Positions 25,635 through 34,595 of a stretch of DNA of 64,000 nucleotides are shown piece after piece (within the stretch, counting starts at the first letter, position 1; every line of letters starts with the position of its first letter). The notes under the pieces were generated by a model. The model was given only the letters and a program-made list of their open reading frames with translations. It was not told the DNA's origin and did no database searches. The translations under genes were made by a program, and so were the position numbers. The DNA is from DVEG01 sp964405435 (GTDB taxonomy: Bacteria; Cyanobacteriota; Cyanobacteriia; Cyanobacteriales; Oscillatoriaceae): contig CAYOOD010000026.1 in NCBI GenBank assembly GCA_964405435.1, positions 19,177 to 83,176 of the forward strand, in the 5' to 3' direction.

Positions 25635-26798
25635 GTGGATATTCAAATTGGGCGCGGCAAGACAGCTCGCAGAGCTTATGGGATTGATGAAATTGCGCTA
25701 GTTCCTGGTCAGCGGACACTCGATCCGAGTTTGGCAGACACCCGCTGGCAGATAGGGGGCATCGAGCGCGAAATTCCCATTATTGCCAGCGCGATGGACG
25801 GGGTGGTAGATGTACGCATGGCAGTCCTGCTGTCGCAACTGGGAGCGCTGGGCGTACTCAACTTAGAGGGCATCCAAACCCGCTATGCCGATCCGGAACC
25901 GATTTTGGATCGCATCGCCTCAGTGGGCAAGGACGAGTTTGTCACCCTGATGCAGGAGCTGTACGCCGAGCCGATTAAACCAGAATTAATCGAGCAGCGG
26001 ATTCGCGAAATTAAGGAGCAAGGCGGCATCGCTGCAGTCAGTGCGACACCCGCCGGAGCCGTCAAATACGGCCCGGTTGTGGCCAAAGCAGGAGCCGACC
26101 TGTTTTTCGTCCAAGCTACTGTGGTTTCGACAGCCCACCTGTCTCCCGATTCGGTGACGCCCTTGGATTTGGCTTCTTTCTGCAAAGACATGCCAATTCC
26201 CGTGATTTTGGGCAATTGCGTCACCTACGAAGTCGCCCTCAATTTGATGAAGGCGGGGGCGGCTGGCGTCCTCGTGGGCATTGGCCCCGGTGCGGCTTGT
26301 ACCTCTCGCGGCGTTTTGGGAATCGGCGTCCCGCAAGCAACGGCAGTGGCTGACTGTGCGGCGGCTCGCGACGATTTCTACCAGCAGACTGGCAAGTATG
26401 TGGCGGTGATTGCCGATGGCGGCTTGATTACTGGCGGCGACGTCTGCAAGTGCATCGCTTGCGGTGCGGATGGGGTGATGATTGGTTCTCCGTTTGCTAG
26501 AGCGCAAGAAGCCCCCGGTCGCGGCTATCACTGGGGCATGGCGACTCCCAGCCCGGTGCTGCCTCGCGGCACGCGGATTCGGGTCGGCACCACCGGCACC
26601 CTCGAGCAAATCCTGCGCGGGCCGGCTCAACTGGATGACGGCACTCACAATTTGCTGGGGGCGCTCAAAACCAGTATGGGCACTTTGGGAGCGAAGGATA
26701 TTAAAGAAATGCAGCAGGTTGAGGTTGCGATCGCTCCTTCGCTGTTAACAGAAGGCAAGGTCTACCAAAAAGCCCAGCAACTCGGCATGGGCAAGTAG
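25635..26798 (+). CDS. guaB3: GuaB3-type IMP dehydrogenase-related protein
   Basis: This 387-residue TIM-barrel protein has the IMPDH/GMP reductase fold but no CBS-domain insertion. Key segments are IIASAMDGVVDVRMA, the phosphate-binding and catalytic loop VGIGPGAACTSRGVLGIG with its Cys, and ADGGLITGGDVCKCIACGADGVMIGSPFA. It starts with GTG; the N-terminus MDIQIGRGKTARRAYG supports this. GuaB3 proteins occur in actinobacteria and cyanobacteria and are distinct from canonical GuaB. Activity as IMP dehydrogenase has been described for cyanobacterial members. It is monocistronic. Confidence 0.9.
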   Translation: MDIQIGRGKTARRAYGIDEIALVPGQRTLDPSLADTRWQIGGIEREIPIIASAMDGVVDVRMAVLLSQLGALGVLNLEGIQTRYADPEPILDRIASVGKDEFVTLMQELYAEPIKPELIEQRIREIKEQGGIAAVSATPAGAVKYGPVVAKAGADLFFVQATVVSTAHLSPDSVTPLDLASFCKDMPIPVILGNCVTYEVALNLMKAGAAGVLVGIGPGAACTSRGVLGIGVPQATAVADCAAARDDFYQQTGKYVAVIADGGLITGGDVCKCIACGADGVMIGSPFARAQEAPGRGYHWGMATPSPVLPRGTRIRVGTTGTLEQILRGPAQLDDGTHNLLGALKTSMGTLGAKDIKEMQQVEVAIAPSLLTEGKVYQKAQQLGMGK

Positions 26799-27112
26799 CA
26801 AACTGCAATTCCAGCGCAAACCACCACGCTCCGAACGATGCTGGGCCACAGGCAGGCTGAGTAGAACTGCTCCCTGGGGGGAAATGTTTAAAATTTTCCC
26901 CCACAATCCAGACATCACCCGAATCAGTGGCATACAATAGTAATGAAGCGGAGACGCATGTTTCCGTTCACTCCTCACACCACACTCCGCCCGGACTATC
27001 GTTCGGGCGGTTCCTTAATAATAAACATTCTCATCCCTCCGCGCCGCCGTCTAGGCTGGCAAGGATGGTAGAATGAGTAATTCAAAGACAATGTAGAGAG
27101 GGATTGTCAGGC
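26799..27112. other. Intergenic region upstream of trxA
   Basis: It contains an imperfect GGGGGGAAAT / ATTTTCCCCC hairpin (about 26875-26902) and a CCGCCCG / CGGGCGG hairpin (26987-27010) followed by TTCCTTAATA. TAGAAT near 27069 could be a -10 element for trxA. Confidence 0.5.
26987..27010. terminator. GC-rich hairpin between guaB3 and trxA
   Basis: A seven-bp CCGCCCG / CGGGCGG stem with a ten-base loop, followed by a weakly T-rich tail. It could end guaB3 transcription or act in the trxA leader. Confidence 0.4.
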
Positions 27113-27436
27113 ATGTCAGCAGCCGCACAAGTTACAGATGCCACATTTAAGCAAGAGGTGCTTGAGAGCGAACTTCCTGTTTTAGTAGATTTCTGGGCCC
27201 CCTGGTGTGGCCCGTGCCGGATGGTCGCTCCTGTGGTTGATGAAATCGCTCAGCACTATGACGGACAGGTGAAGGTCGTCAAGGTGAATACAGACGAAAA
27301 TCCGGGCGTGGCCAGCCAATATGGAATCCGCAGCATTCCCACGCTGATGATTTTCAAAGAGGGACAGCGGGTTGATATGGTGGTCGGTGCAGTTCCCAGA
27401 ACCACCCTGGCAACGACGCTGGAAAAATACATCTAA
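27113..27436 (+). CDS. trxA: Thioredoxin
   Basis: This 107-residue thioredoxin has the active site WCGPC (Cys32, Cys35), the preceding PVLVDFWAP strand and the cis-proline loop IRSIPTLMIFKEG. It reduces target disulfides using electrons from thioredoxin reductases. The ATG at 27113 follows GAGAGGG at good spacing; a TTG three codons upstream is less likely. It is monocistronic, with a hairpin terminator at 27532. Confidence 0.95.
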   Translation: MSAAAQVTDATFKQEVLESELPVLVDFWAPWCGPCRMVAPVVDEIAQHYDGQVKVVKVNTDENPGVASQYGIRSIPTLMIFKEGQRVDMVVGAVPRTTLATTLEKYI

Positions 27437-27531
27437 GCTCGAGCAGCCAGAACTAAACAAGGGTCTGTCGGATTGGCCGAGAAGCTGTCCTAATCCCTGG
27501 CCGCTGATGCACGTCAGGGTATTGTAATTCG

Positions 27532-27567
27532 CCCCGCTCTAGTTTCTGTTAGAGAGGGGTTATTTTA
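27532..27567 (+). terminator. Rho-independent terminator after trxA
   Basis: CCCCGCTCTA (27532-27541) pairs with TAGAGAGGGG (27550-27559) with one mismatch. It is followed by the T-rich TTATTTTATT. Confidence 0.75.
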
Positions 27568-27668
27568 TTGCGCGGCTTGGGGAATCGGCAGGGCAAACTG
27601 TTTGAGAACGGGCTTTTTCTCGCGCCGAGTCTGGGTACAATAGAATAGCAGCCCGATGAATACCCTTC

Positions 27669-28742
27669 ATGCCTTCTTCCTCATCCCCCGATCTCCAATC
27701 CGCTGAGTCCCTCTATGCTGAGCTTAGTGAATTAATCGAGAAGCTGCCCAATGATAAATATGGGAAATTTCTCGATCGATCGCTCAAGGCGCTGGCGCGC
27801 ATTGCCAGCGAAGAAATCGAGCGGCTGGACTGGAAAATACTCGCGGCTTGTCTGGAAGATATGGAACGGGCGTTCCGGATCTTTTATCCCTACCGACACG
27901 TTCGCAAAATTACTGTTTTTGGTTCGGCTCGCATCTGCGCCAATACGCCGGAATACAACCTAGCCGTCGAGTTTGCTCGTCGCGTCGCCGAGCAAGGTTT
28001 TATGGTGATGACCGGCGCGGGCGGGGGGATCATGCAGGCGGGTAACGAAGGAGCCGGGGCGTCAAAGTCTTTCGGGTTGAATATCTCGCTGCCTTTCGAG
28101 CAGGGAGCGAATCCATTTATCGCAGGCGATCGCAAGCTGATTGTCTTCAAATATTTCTTTACCCGCAAGCTGTTTTTCCTGCGCGAAAGCGACGCGATCG
28201 CCCTGTTTCCCGGCGGTTTTGGCACCCTGGACGAATCGTTTGAATGTATTACCTTGAGCCAGACCGGCAGGTTTGGCCCCATGCCGGTAGTGCTGATGGA
28301 CGTACCGGGCGGCAACTACTGGCACGACTTGAATACTTTCATTCACAAGCAGCTCATCCGGCGCGGGCTGATTAGTCCAGACGACACCAGCCTCTACACG
28401 ATCGCCGACAATGTAGACGTAGCCTGTGCCGCCATCACCAGCTTCTACCGCGTCTATCACTCCAGCCGCTACGTTAAAGACCTCTATGTCATCCGTCTGA
28501 AGACAGAACTTTCAGACGCGGCGATCGAACACTTGAACGAAAATTTCAGCGACATCCTCGTCAAGGGACGGATTGAAAAAAGTCAGGCACTCCCCCAAGA
28601 AATCGGCGACGAAACCTTTGACTTGCCCCGCCTGGTTTTGTATTTCAACCAGCGGGACTTGGGGCGCTTGTATCAAATGATTTCCACGATCAATCAGCTC
28701 GGTGCAGGCGCTCCGTCGTCCGAGCATCCCGAGCAAAAGTAG
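27669..28742 (+). CDS. LOG family protein (lysine decarboxylase-like fold)
   Basis: This 357-residue protein contains the signature ALFPGGFGTLDESFE (PGGxGTxxE) and an upstream MTGAGGGIMQAGNEGA nucleotide-binding segment. LOG proteins are cytokinin riboside 5'-monophosphate phosphoribohydrolases, which release a base from a nucleotide. Extra residues at both ends (about 95 N-terminal and 80 C-terminal) make this the long cyanobacterial form rather than the ~190-residue plant type. The substrate is inferred only at the level of a nucleoside monophosphate. Confidence 0.85.
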   Translation: MPSSSSPDLQSAESLYAELSELIEKLPNDKYGKFLDRSLKALARIASEEIERLDWKILAACLEDMERAFRIFYPYRHVRKITVFGSARICANTPEYNLAVEFARRVAEQGFMVMTGAGGGIMQAGNEGAGASKSFGLNISLPFEQGANPFIAGDRKLIVFKYFFTRKLFFLRESDAIALFPGGFGTLDESFECITLSQTGRFGPMPVVLMDVPGGNYWHDLNTFIHKQLIRRGLISPDDTSLYTIADNVDVACAAITSFYRVYHSSRYVKDLYVIRLKTELSDAAIEHLNENFSDILVKGRIEKSQALPQEIGDETFDLPRLVLYFNQRDLGRLYQMISTINQLGAGAPSSEHPEQK

Positions 28743-28764
28743 CAGGCGATCGCCCTTCACGCGC

Positions 28765-29352
28765 CTAATTGTGAATAGAGCCGTCGGGCAGGGTTGCACC
28801 GCTGAGGTTGGCTCCCTCAAACTCGGCACAGCCCAGCAGGTTAAAACTCAGGGTGGCACCTTGTTCGTCGGCGTCCATATTGAAATTCACGCCTAGATTT
28901 GCCGAGTTGAAATTCTGCTGCTTGGTTGGTGAAGAGCCGATGTTGAAATTAACCGCCGCCCCATCAGCGCTGGCACTCATCTTGAAATTCAGACCGACAC
29001 AGCCCAAGTTGGCACCCGCGAGCGTGGCATCTTTCAGGTTCGCATACCCCAGGTTCGCACTTCCGAGGCTCGTGTTTTCTAAATTCGCTTGCTCTAAGTT
29101 GGCCCTTTCCAGGTTGGCATTTTCCAGATTGGCTCTAGCCAGATTGGCTCCTTTGAGGTTGGCTCCTTCCAGATTGGCTCCTTCCAGGTTGGCTCCCTCC
29201 AGGTTGGCATGTCCCAGCTCGCAACCTGCACATTGTTTCGTTTCCAGCAATTGCCTGACGCGCCCTTGATTGATGAATCCGGGCGCGAAGCTCGCAGCCG
29301 TTGCGACTAGAGCCGTCAGCAGTGCCGTCGCGCAAAGAAGTTTGAGTTTCAT
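28765..29352 (-). CDS. Exported pentapeptide-repeat protein
   Basis: From ATG 29352 it encodes 195 residues, with a signal peptide MKLKLLCATALLTALVATAA. The pair CAGCEL precedes about 15 consecutive A(N/D)Lxx repeats (GANLEGANLEGANLKGANLA), which should form a right-handed quadrilateral beta-helix. The repeats pause for a non-repetitive stretch rich in NFN/FKM motifs, then resume (FEGANLSGATLPDG). The frame extends 34 codons upstream without a signal peptide, so I use the inner Met. A periplasmic or surface structural role is likely; the ligand is unknown. Confidence 0.85.
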   Translation of the reverse strand: MKLKLLCATALLTALVATAASFAPGFINQGRVRQLLETKQCAGCELGHANLEGANLEGANLEGANLKGANLARANLENANLERANLEQANLENTSLGSANLGYANLKDATLAGANLGCVGLNFKMSASADGAAVNFNIGSSPTKQQNFNSANLGVNFNMDADEQGATLSFNLLGCAEFEGANLSGATLPDGSIHN

Positions 29353-29757
29353 AGTGTTAGAAGCTGCCGGAGCTTCTCCGTTCTGATTTCGATATTGTCT
29401 GGAAAAATAGGGGATTGCGATCGCCCCTTTCCCAACTTTCGCATCCGGAAGCATTCTTCCGAATTTTACTTGACAAAAGGTTTCTTATCTGCTATCTATT
29501 TTAGCACGACTGTAGAGCCTTTGTCGGGCGATCGCTCTCGGCGTTGCGATCGCTGCTGTGAGAAACTCAGCTTGAAGATAATTTTAGTTGCGAGTTAATA
29601 CCTATCTGGCGCGGGAATTGGCAATGAATGATTGCGGTTGTAGAGCATACATTCCCGGCGCATTTCACTCTCACAAACAGACAATTACTACAGCATTTTC
29701 GCCCGCTATTTTTAGAAAAATAGCGGGCTAAGGGTTGGTTTTAATAAAAGCTGCCTT
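29353..29757. other. Intergenic region
   Basis: It holds HIP1 sites and one strong palindrome at 29701-29728. No coding frame looks real. Confidence 0.5.
29701..29728. terminator. Perfect 13-bp hairpin after the sulfotransferase gene
   Basis: GCCCGCTATTTTT and AAAAATAGCGGGC are exact inverted repeats with a two-base spacer. They lie 30 bases past the stop of the minus-strand gene at 29758. The stem carries its own AT-rich half. A terminator role is inferred. Confidence 0.6.
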
Positions 29758-30453
29758 TTACTGAGCTAGCCGCAAAAATTCTTCATAGACTGCTTCCGCT
29801 TCTTGTAAAAGATGCTTGTTTTTAGGATGGCATATTTTTTGCATAAAATCTTCCTTTAAACGACTTCTTTCCGGTTTCGGACAAGGCGATTTAAAAGGGT
29901 TGCTAGATGACCATTCTTCAATTTGCCGTAAAACGTTATTTCCTGCTTCTGGCGAATTGCAGGAGGCGAAATCTGTTCCAAAACGTCTATTTATTTTTGC
30001 AACTACACTGTCAAAATCCTGAGTTACATCCTCAAATGTAGCGACTATGTAACCTACTTTATAGGGTAAAAGCGATTTGTAAAATTCAATGTAATATTTG
30101 AAAACCACTTCTACTGACAAACTCGATTTATAGATTAACAGTGACGCGATCGCATCTTTGGGATTCCTGATCAAAACAACGGCTGGAACTTTTAACTGAA
30201 CCGCTTTAATAATTTGTGCCGATAGGTGCAAGTGGTGAGCGATTGGCAGTTCCGGATTTGCTTGAAGGAATAAGACCACTGAAAACGTGTTAGCTGAGCG
30301 GGGGAATCCCTCTATAACTATTTGAGTTTGACGGTTTGTTAACAGCGATCGATGTGTGGAATCAACCCCGTATAATAGAGCGTACAACCACGAGTTACAT
30401 CCTACAGTATAGCGCAAAAAAATTTTAAATTTATCCAGATTTTTAAGTTTCAT
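29758..30453 (-). CDS. Sulfotransferase family protein
   Basis: This 231-residue protein has the 5'-phosphosulfate loop EGFPRSANTF and the 3'-phosphate-binding segment VVLIRNPKDAIASLL, the two PAPS-binding hallmarks of sulfotransferases. A catalytic His candidate lies in PIAHHLHLSAQ. It lacks a signal peptide. An AGGAAAAAT ribosome-binding site precedes the ATG. The acceptor could be a glycan, lipid or small molecule and cannot be deduced. It may be part of a surface-modification set, but no glycosyltransferases are nearby. Confidence 0.8.
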   Translation of the reverse strand: MKLKNLDKFKIFLRYTVGCNSWLYALLYGVDSTHRSLLTNRQTQIVIEGFPRSANTFSVVLFLQANPELPIAHHLHLSAQIIKAVQLKVPAVVLIRNPKDAIASLLIYKSSLSVEVVFKYYIEFYKSLLPYKVGYIVATFEDVTQDFDSVVAKINRRFGTDFASCNSPEAGNNVLRQIEEWSSSNPFKSPCPKPERSRLKEDFMQKICHPKNKHLLQEAEAVYEEFLRLAQ

Positions 30454-30882
30454 ATTTTTCCTATTTCAGGCACTCTTCTTGTGCTTTTAGAACTCTATTA
30501 AGAATCTATTCAAGGGAGTTTATGCAGTTAGCTTGCGATCGAATAGATCTGAATGACAAACCCTGTAAATTCCAATTTGCAATCAGCAAAGCCATGTTTG
30601 CTGCTCTTCTCCTCGATCGCGAGTATCGGCAGAGCAAACAATTTGTGCAAGATTGAATCTTACCCGGTTTTTCGATAGCGGTTGCCCTTGTGTAATGCCC
30701 TGCTGGCGTTGCTTTACGCTACTTTCAGAAGGTCGTGCCAATAGCGGATCTTTGTATTCTCGAAAAAGCATATCGTATGATTCAAATTTAGTCAAGTTAC
30801 TTTGCCGACATAAGAAAACACTTTTTGCCGGCATCGCCTAATTGCCACGCTAGCAGGGCGAAAGTACAGGTGACACTTCCTG
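30454..30882. other. Intergenic region
   Basis: A minus-strand 83-codon frame (30583-30834) is open, but it has no recognisable motif or good start. I do not call it a gene. Nothing else is supported. Confidence 0.4.
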
Positions 30883-32006
30883 TCAAACAGGTGCTCCCAC
30901 CGCTGACGATGAACTGATAATAAATTTTTGGTTTGCCTCTCGCACCTTGGCATCCTCGTCACCATAGAAAAAAGACAGCAGGGCAAACCGCTGCCCGCGC
31001 GTTACGGGCGTTGCCTCGTGGAGAAGAGAACATGAAAAAATCACCGCATCTCCAGTTTCTGGCTTGTAGCCGTGGGGCGAATATTCGGGAAACCTGAGAT
31101 ATCCGCCCGCATACTCGCCCGCATTCAAATTTAGCGTCATGGCGAAACGGCGGTGAGCCGTTCCCTTGGTTGTGTTGTCGCGATGGGCTTTGAAAAAGCC
31201 GCTATTCTCGGCTTCGTAACAAGCCACGACATAGCGTTCAAACCGCGTGATAGAAAACTGAAATGCCTTTTTCACCTCCGGGCAGACTCGACGAATAATA
31301 TAATTATTTAGTTTCCGGTGCCAGCCCGGATCTTCAATAAAGAAATCTCGGCGCTTTTTGAACCCGTCATCTACAATCCCCATCGTTTTACCGTTCACTT
31401 CTCGCATAAAGCCAGACGGAGTGCCGCCGTTAGTATGGTACAGTTCGATAAGAGAGCGGCAAAAATCAGCATCCAGCACATTGGGAATTGTGAGTACGGG
31501 CGCGTGCGGGGTCATTTTGCGGGGTTCCTCCACAGGCGGTAAAGCTTTCACAAACCGCAAAATTTGCTCGACGTGTTCGGACGGATTTTCCACGGAAACA
31601 ATGTTGAGTATCCGAGAATTTTCGCCTAAGATAAAGGATTTAGGCGAATACTGAAATAGGGCTGTTTTTTCTTTTTCGAGGGTTTGATAAACGCCATATT
31701 GCTTGCTGACAACCCGGTCAAAATCCCAGAAAAATGTGTTGAAGGCAGGAGCCAGTTCCGACAGTTTTTTTCCGCTTCGTCTTTCCGGTCAATACTGACG
31801 CCAAAAAGCAGCACTCCCAGCCGAGAAAACTCCTCCTGATAGCTCTGAAAAGATTTGAGGATAAGTTGGATCGGTTCGAGAGCCGCACTGCCAAAAAAGA
31901 ACAGTACGAGTCTCCGACCGGCAACTGTGTCGAAATGAAAAAGCGGATTGACGGTCGAGGGAAGGGAGAACCAAGGGGCAAAATCGCTGACTTCAAGTGA
32001 TGGCAT
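30883..32006 (-). pseudogene. Redoxin-2OG-Fe(II) oxygenase fusion gene with a -1 frame change at an A7 run
   Basis: The first frame (from ATG 32006) encodes a peroxiredoxin-like domain: SDFAPWFSLPSTVNP, RRLVLFFFGSA, LGVLLFGVSIDRKDEAEKN. At the A7 run (31765-31771) the expected sequence moves to another frame, LSELAPAFNTFFWDFDRVV, which continues without stop into the 2OG-Fe(II) dioxygenase domain. That domain has FKAHRDNTTKG (Fe ligands His and Asp), LLHEATPVTRGQRFALLSFF (distal His, 2OG-binding Arg) and ends at 30883. One extra A would give a 374-residue protein. The slip site reads A AAA AAC in frame, so slippage or programmed frameshifting is possible. Otherwise it is a mutation or a sequence error. 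Confidence 0.8.
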
Positions 32007-32331
32007 AGGAGAGATTAGTCTTGTATAGGGTTCAACTGTAGCGGAGGAGAACGAAAACTATATATTGTTCTCTCCTCACGCTGTAGCTGGCTCCTCTGTT
32101 AGTTTCGAGTTCCGAAAAGCAGACTACTCCAAAGAAGTTGAAAAGTCAGATAGAAATCGGGTAGAAATCGGGGAATTGACCAGTGGCTATCTCAGAATTT
32201 TATAGATTATCTCTCCTCTCACTAGGAAGTTCTACTCTGTCAGTTTTGGACACGGGAGAGTAGATTACCCCAAAGAAGTTGAAAAGGCGGGGAGAAATCG
32301 GGGAGAAATCGGGGAGATTGCAGGCGTCAGC
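32007..32331. other. Intergenic region holding a diverged tandem duplication
   Basis: This is the upstream region of the redoxin-2OG gene and the 3' side of the response-regulator gene. Two related copies of about 118 bp (32061-32178 and 32201-32320) share CCAAAGAAGTTGAAAAG and doubled GAGAAATCGGG-like motifs. Confidence 0.6.
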
Positions 32332-33009
32332 TTACGGAATCTGCTTCAGGCGGTAGCCCAGGGCGTGTACCGTCTCGATAAAATCCTCTGGCGCGTTGGC
32401 AGAACGGAGTTTGTGGCGTAAACTTTTTATGTGAGATTTGACGGTTTCCTCGGTGGGGGGATCTTCAAGGGACCAAATCCGCTCGATGATGGCGGAACGG
32501 CTGAGCACCCGACGCCCGCTAGAGATGAGCAGCTCCAAAAGAGCAAATTCTTTGGGGGTTAAGTGCAGGGGTTGTTCTTGATAGCTGACTTCGTATGTAC
32601 TCGGATTCAGGTGCAGGTTTCCCCAGGAGAGATTCGGCGGCGATGCGGATTTTCCCCGGCGCAGCAGGGCGCGAACCCGAGCCATTAATTCTTGCAGGTC
32701 AAATGGCTTTACCATGTAGTCATCTGCTCCGGCATCCAAGCCCGTGATTTTGTCGGCGATGGTGTCGCGAGCGGTTAGCATGAGGACGGGTAGGGCGGCG
32801 TTGCGCGATCGCAACCGCTGGCAAAAACTCACGCCGTCTAGCTTCGGCAGCGTCACGTCCAGTACGATCAAATCATATTCTAACGCCTGTACCCAATCCC
32901 ACGCGGCTTGTCCGTCTTTCGCAACATCTACGGCATACTGACGATCCGTTAGTGCTTCTGTCAGCATGTCGGCTAATTGTACGTCATCTTCTACCAGTAG
33001 AATTCGCAT
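32332..33009 (-). CDS. OmpR/PhoB-family response regulator
   Basis: ATG at 33009 gives 225 residues. The receiver domain has acidic pair E7-D8-D9, phospho-acceptor D51 (IVLDVTLPKLDG), the Thr in MLTARD and Lys in VKPFD. The winged-helix output domain (about 130-222) contains LTPKEFALLELLI and the recognition-helix segment EETVKSHIKSLRHKLR. It is divergent from the histidine kinase at 33125, with about 115 bases between, and the two probably form a cognate pair. Targets are unknown. Confidence 0.9.
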   Translation of the reverse strand: MRILLVEDDVQLADMLTEALTDRQYAVDVAKDGQAAWDWVQALEYDLIVLDVTLPKLDGVSFCQRLRSRNAALPVLMLTARDTIADKITGLDAGADDYMVKPFDLQELMARVRALLRRGKSASPPNLSWGNLHLNPSTYEVSYQEQPLHLTPKEFALLELLISSGRRVLSRSAIIERIWSLEDPPTEETVKSHIKSLRHKLRSANAPEDFIETVHALGYRLKQIP

Positions 33010-33124
33010 GGTTAGGAGACTCCTAATTTTCAATTTACAGCGTATCGCGAGTTTCTGTATAATAGGCGATCGCCGAATATTTTAGCTCAACTGCTTGAAC
33101 CCTTTCGGCTATTGATTAAATAAG

Positions 33125-34498
33125 ATGCCTTGGATTCTTCAAAATAAATTAACGGTTTTTGGATTGAGTTTAGCTTTTGCTCTTATGGGAGTTTTCAGTT
33201 TTATATCCTATAAAAACGCCACTCAACTCATTGAAAGTGACGATAAAGTTCGGCACACCCATGAAGTTCAAAAAACCCTGACCGAGATTTTCGTGAATTT
33301 AACCGACGCTGAATCCGGACAGCGGGGCTATATGCTATTCAAAGATGAAGAAGAATTAGACCAGTATTATCTGGCCATTCAAAATATCGAACCCAAAATC
33401 AAAAAACTGCGGAAACTGACTGCAAAAAATTCCGGCCAAAAACAACGCTTGGCGAGGCTAGAGTCATCGATTTCGCAAAGAATCGCGCTTTTTCAAGAAT
33501 CGGTTGAATTATTTCGGGCAGGAAAAATAGCAAACTCTGCCAAATCTCCTCTAGTCGTTCAGAGTAAAAAAAATCAGCAGGAAATTCGCCATCTAATCGC
33601 TGAAATCCAAAACGAGGAGCAACAGCTATTAGAAAGGTGGGTGGGAAAGTACGAGTCGAGCATCCAATATAGAATGCCGATAGAAGCGATCGGTACTGTT
33701 TTGACATTTGCGATTCTCTTAGGAGTTTATGCCCTGCTTTATCAACAAATGGTCAAACGCCAACAAGCCGAAGCCCTACAGCGTACCCTATCCCAAGAAA
33801 AAGAACTCAGCGAACTGAAGCTGCGATTTTTTTCAATGGTTTCTCACGAATTTCGCACCCCTCTCAGCATTATTTTGGGTTCGGCTCAATTGCTGGCAGA
33901 AAGCAGCCAGCAGTGGACCGAGGAAAAGAAACGTAAAAATCTGCATCGCATTCAATCTTCAGCGAAGTTGATGACGCAGTTGCTGACGGATATCCTGACG
34001 CTAACTAGGGCGGAAGCTGGAAAATTGCAATGCCAGCCGGAAGCGATTGATTTAGAATCGTTTTGCTTGAATCTAGTCGAAGATATTCAGGTAAGCGGTG
34101 GCCAGCAGCATGGAATTAATTTGGTTGTGAAAGGTCGCTACATGCGGGCTAATTTGGATGAAAAGTTACTTTATTCAATTTTGGGTAATTTGCTCTCGAA
34201 TGCGCTCAAGTATTCCCCTGAAGGGAAAAAAGTAGATTTTACGATCCGTGGCGAATTAGAAGCGGTTATTTTTCAAATAAAAGACGAAGGGAGCGGAATT
34301 TCAGAAGACGATCGGCAAAAGCTCTACGAGCCTTTTCATCGCGGCAGCAACGTCGGAAGTATTGCCGGCACGGGATTGGGGCTGGCTGTGGTCAAAAAAT
34401 GTGTGGAATTGCACGGCGGGGAGATTTTTGTGGAAAGCGCGCTGGGGGTTGGCACGACTTTTACCGTTAAAATTCCACAAGCTGCAAAGGGCGGGTGA
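33125..34498 (+). CDS. CHASE3-domain sensor histidine kinase
   Basis: This 457-residue kinase has an N-terminal TM helix (about 8-28) and a CHASE3-like extracytoplasmic helical sensor (DAESGQRGYMLF, about 30-185). A second TM helix (about 188-210) follows. The HisKA domain carries H241 in FSMVSHEFRTPLS. The ATPase has N box GNLLSNALKYSPEG, G1 DEGSGIS and G2 GTGLGLAVVKK. The partner is probably the divergently encoded regulator at 32332. The signal sensed is unknown. Confidence 0.9.
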   Translation: MPWILQNKLTVFGLSLAFALMGVFSFISYKNATQLIESDDKVRHTHEVQKTLTEIFVNLTDAESGQRGYMLFKDEEELDQYYLAIQNIEPKIKKLRKLTAKNSGQKQRLARLESSISQRIALFQESVELFRAGKIANSAKSPLVVQSKKNQQEIRHLIAEIQNEEQQLLERWVGKYESSIQYRMPIEAIGTVLTFAILLGVYALLYQQMVKRQQAEALQRTLSQEKELSELKLRFFSMVSHEFRTPLSIILGSAQLLAESSQQWTEEKKRKNLHRIQSSAKLMTQLLTDILTLTRAEAGKLQCQPEAIDLESFCLNLVEDIQVSGGQQHGINLVVKGRYMRANLDEKLLYSILGNLLSNALKYSPEGKKVDFTIRGELEAVIFQIKDEGSGISEDDRQKLYEPFHRGSNVGSIAGTGLGLAVVKKCVELHGGEIFVESALGVGTTFTVKIPQAAKGG

Positions 34499-34595
34499 AG
34501 CCGCTTAAGTGGCCATCTGCCTCGATTTCGCCTCGGCTGTATTGGCGCGATCGCCTTTCTAGGATAATAAGTAAGTAGAATCCCTCTTGTCTGCC

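Noticed and set aside
30583..30834. 83-codon minus-strand frame between the sulfotransferase and 2OG genes
   Set aside because: No motif, poor start and no conservation that I can recall; kept only as a note in the intergenic entry.
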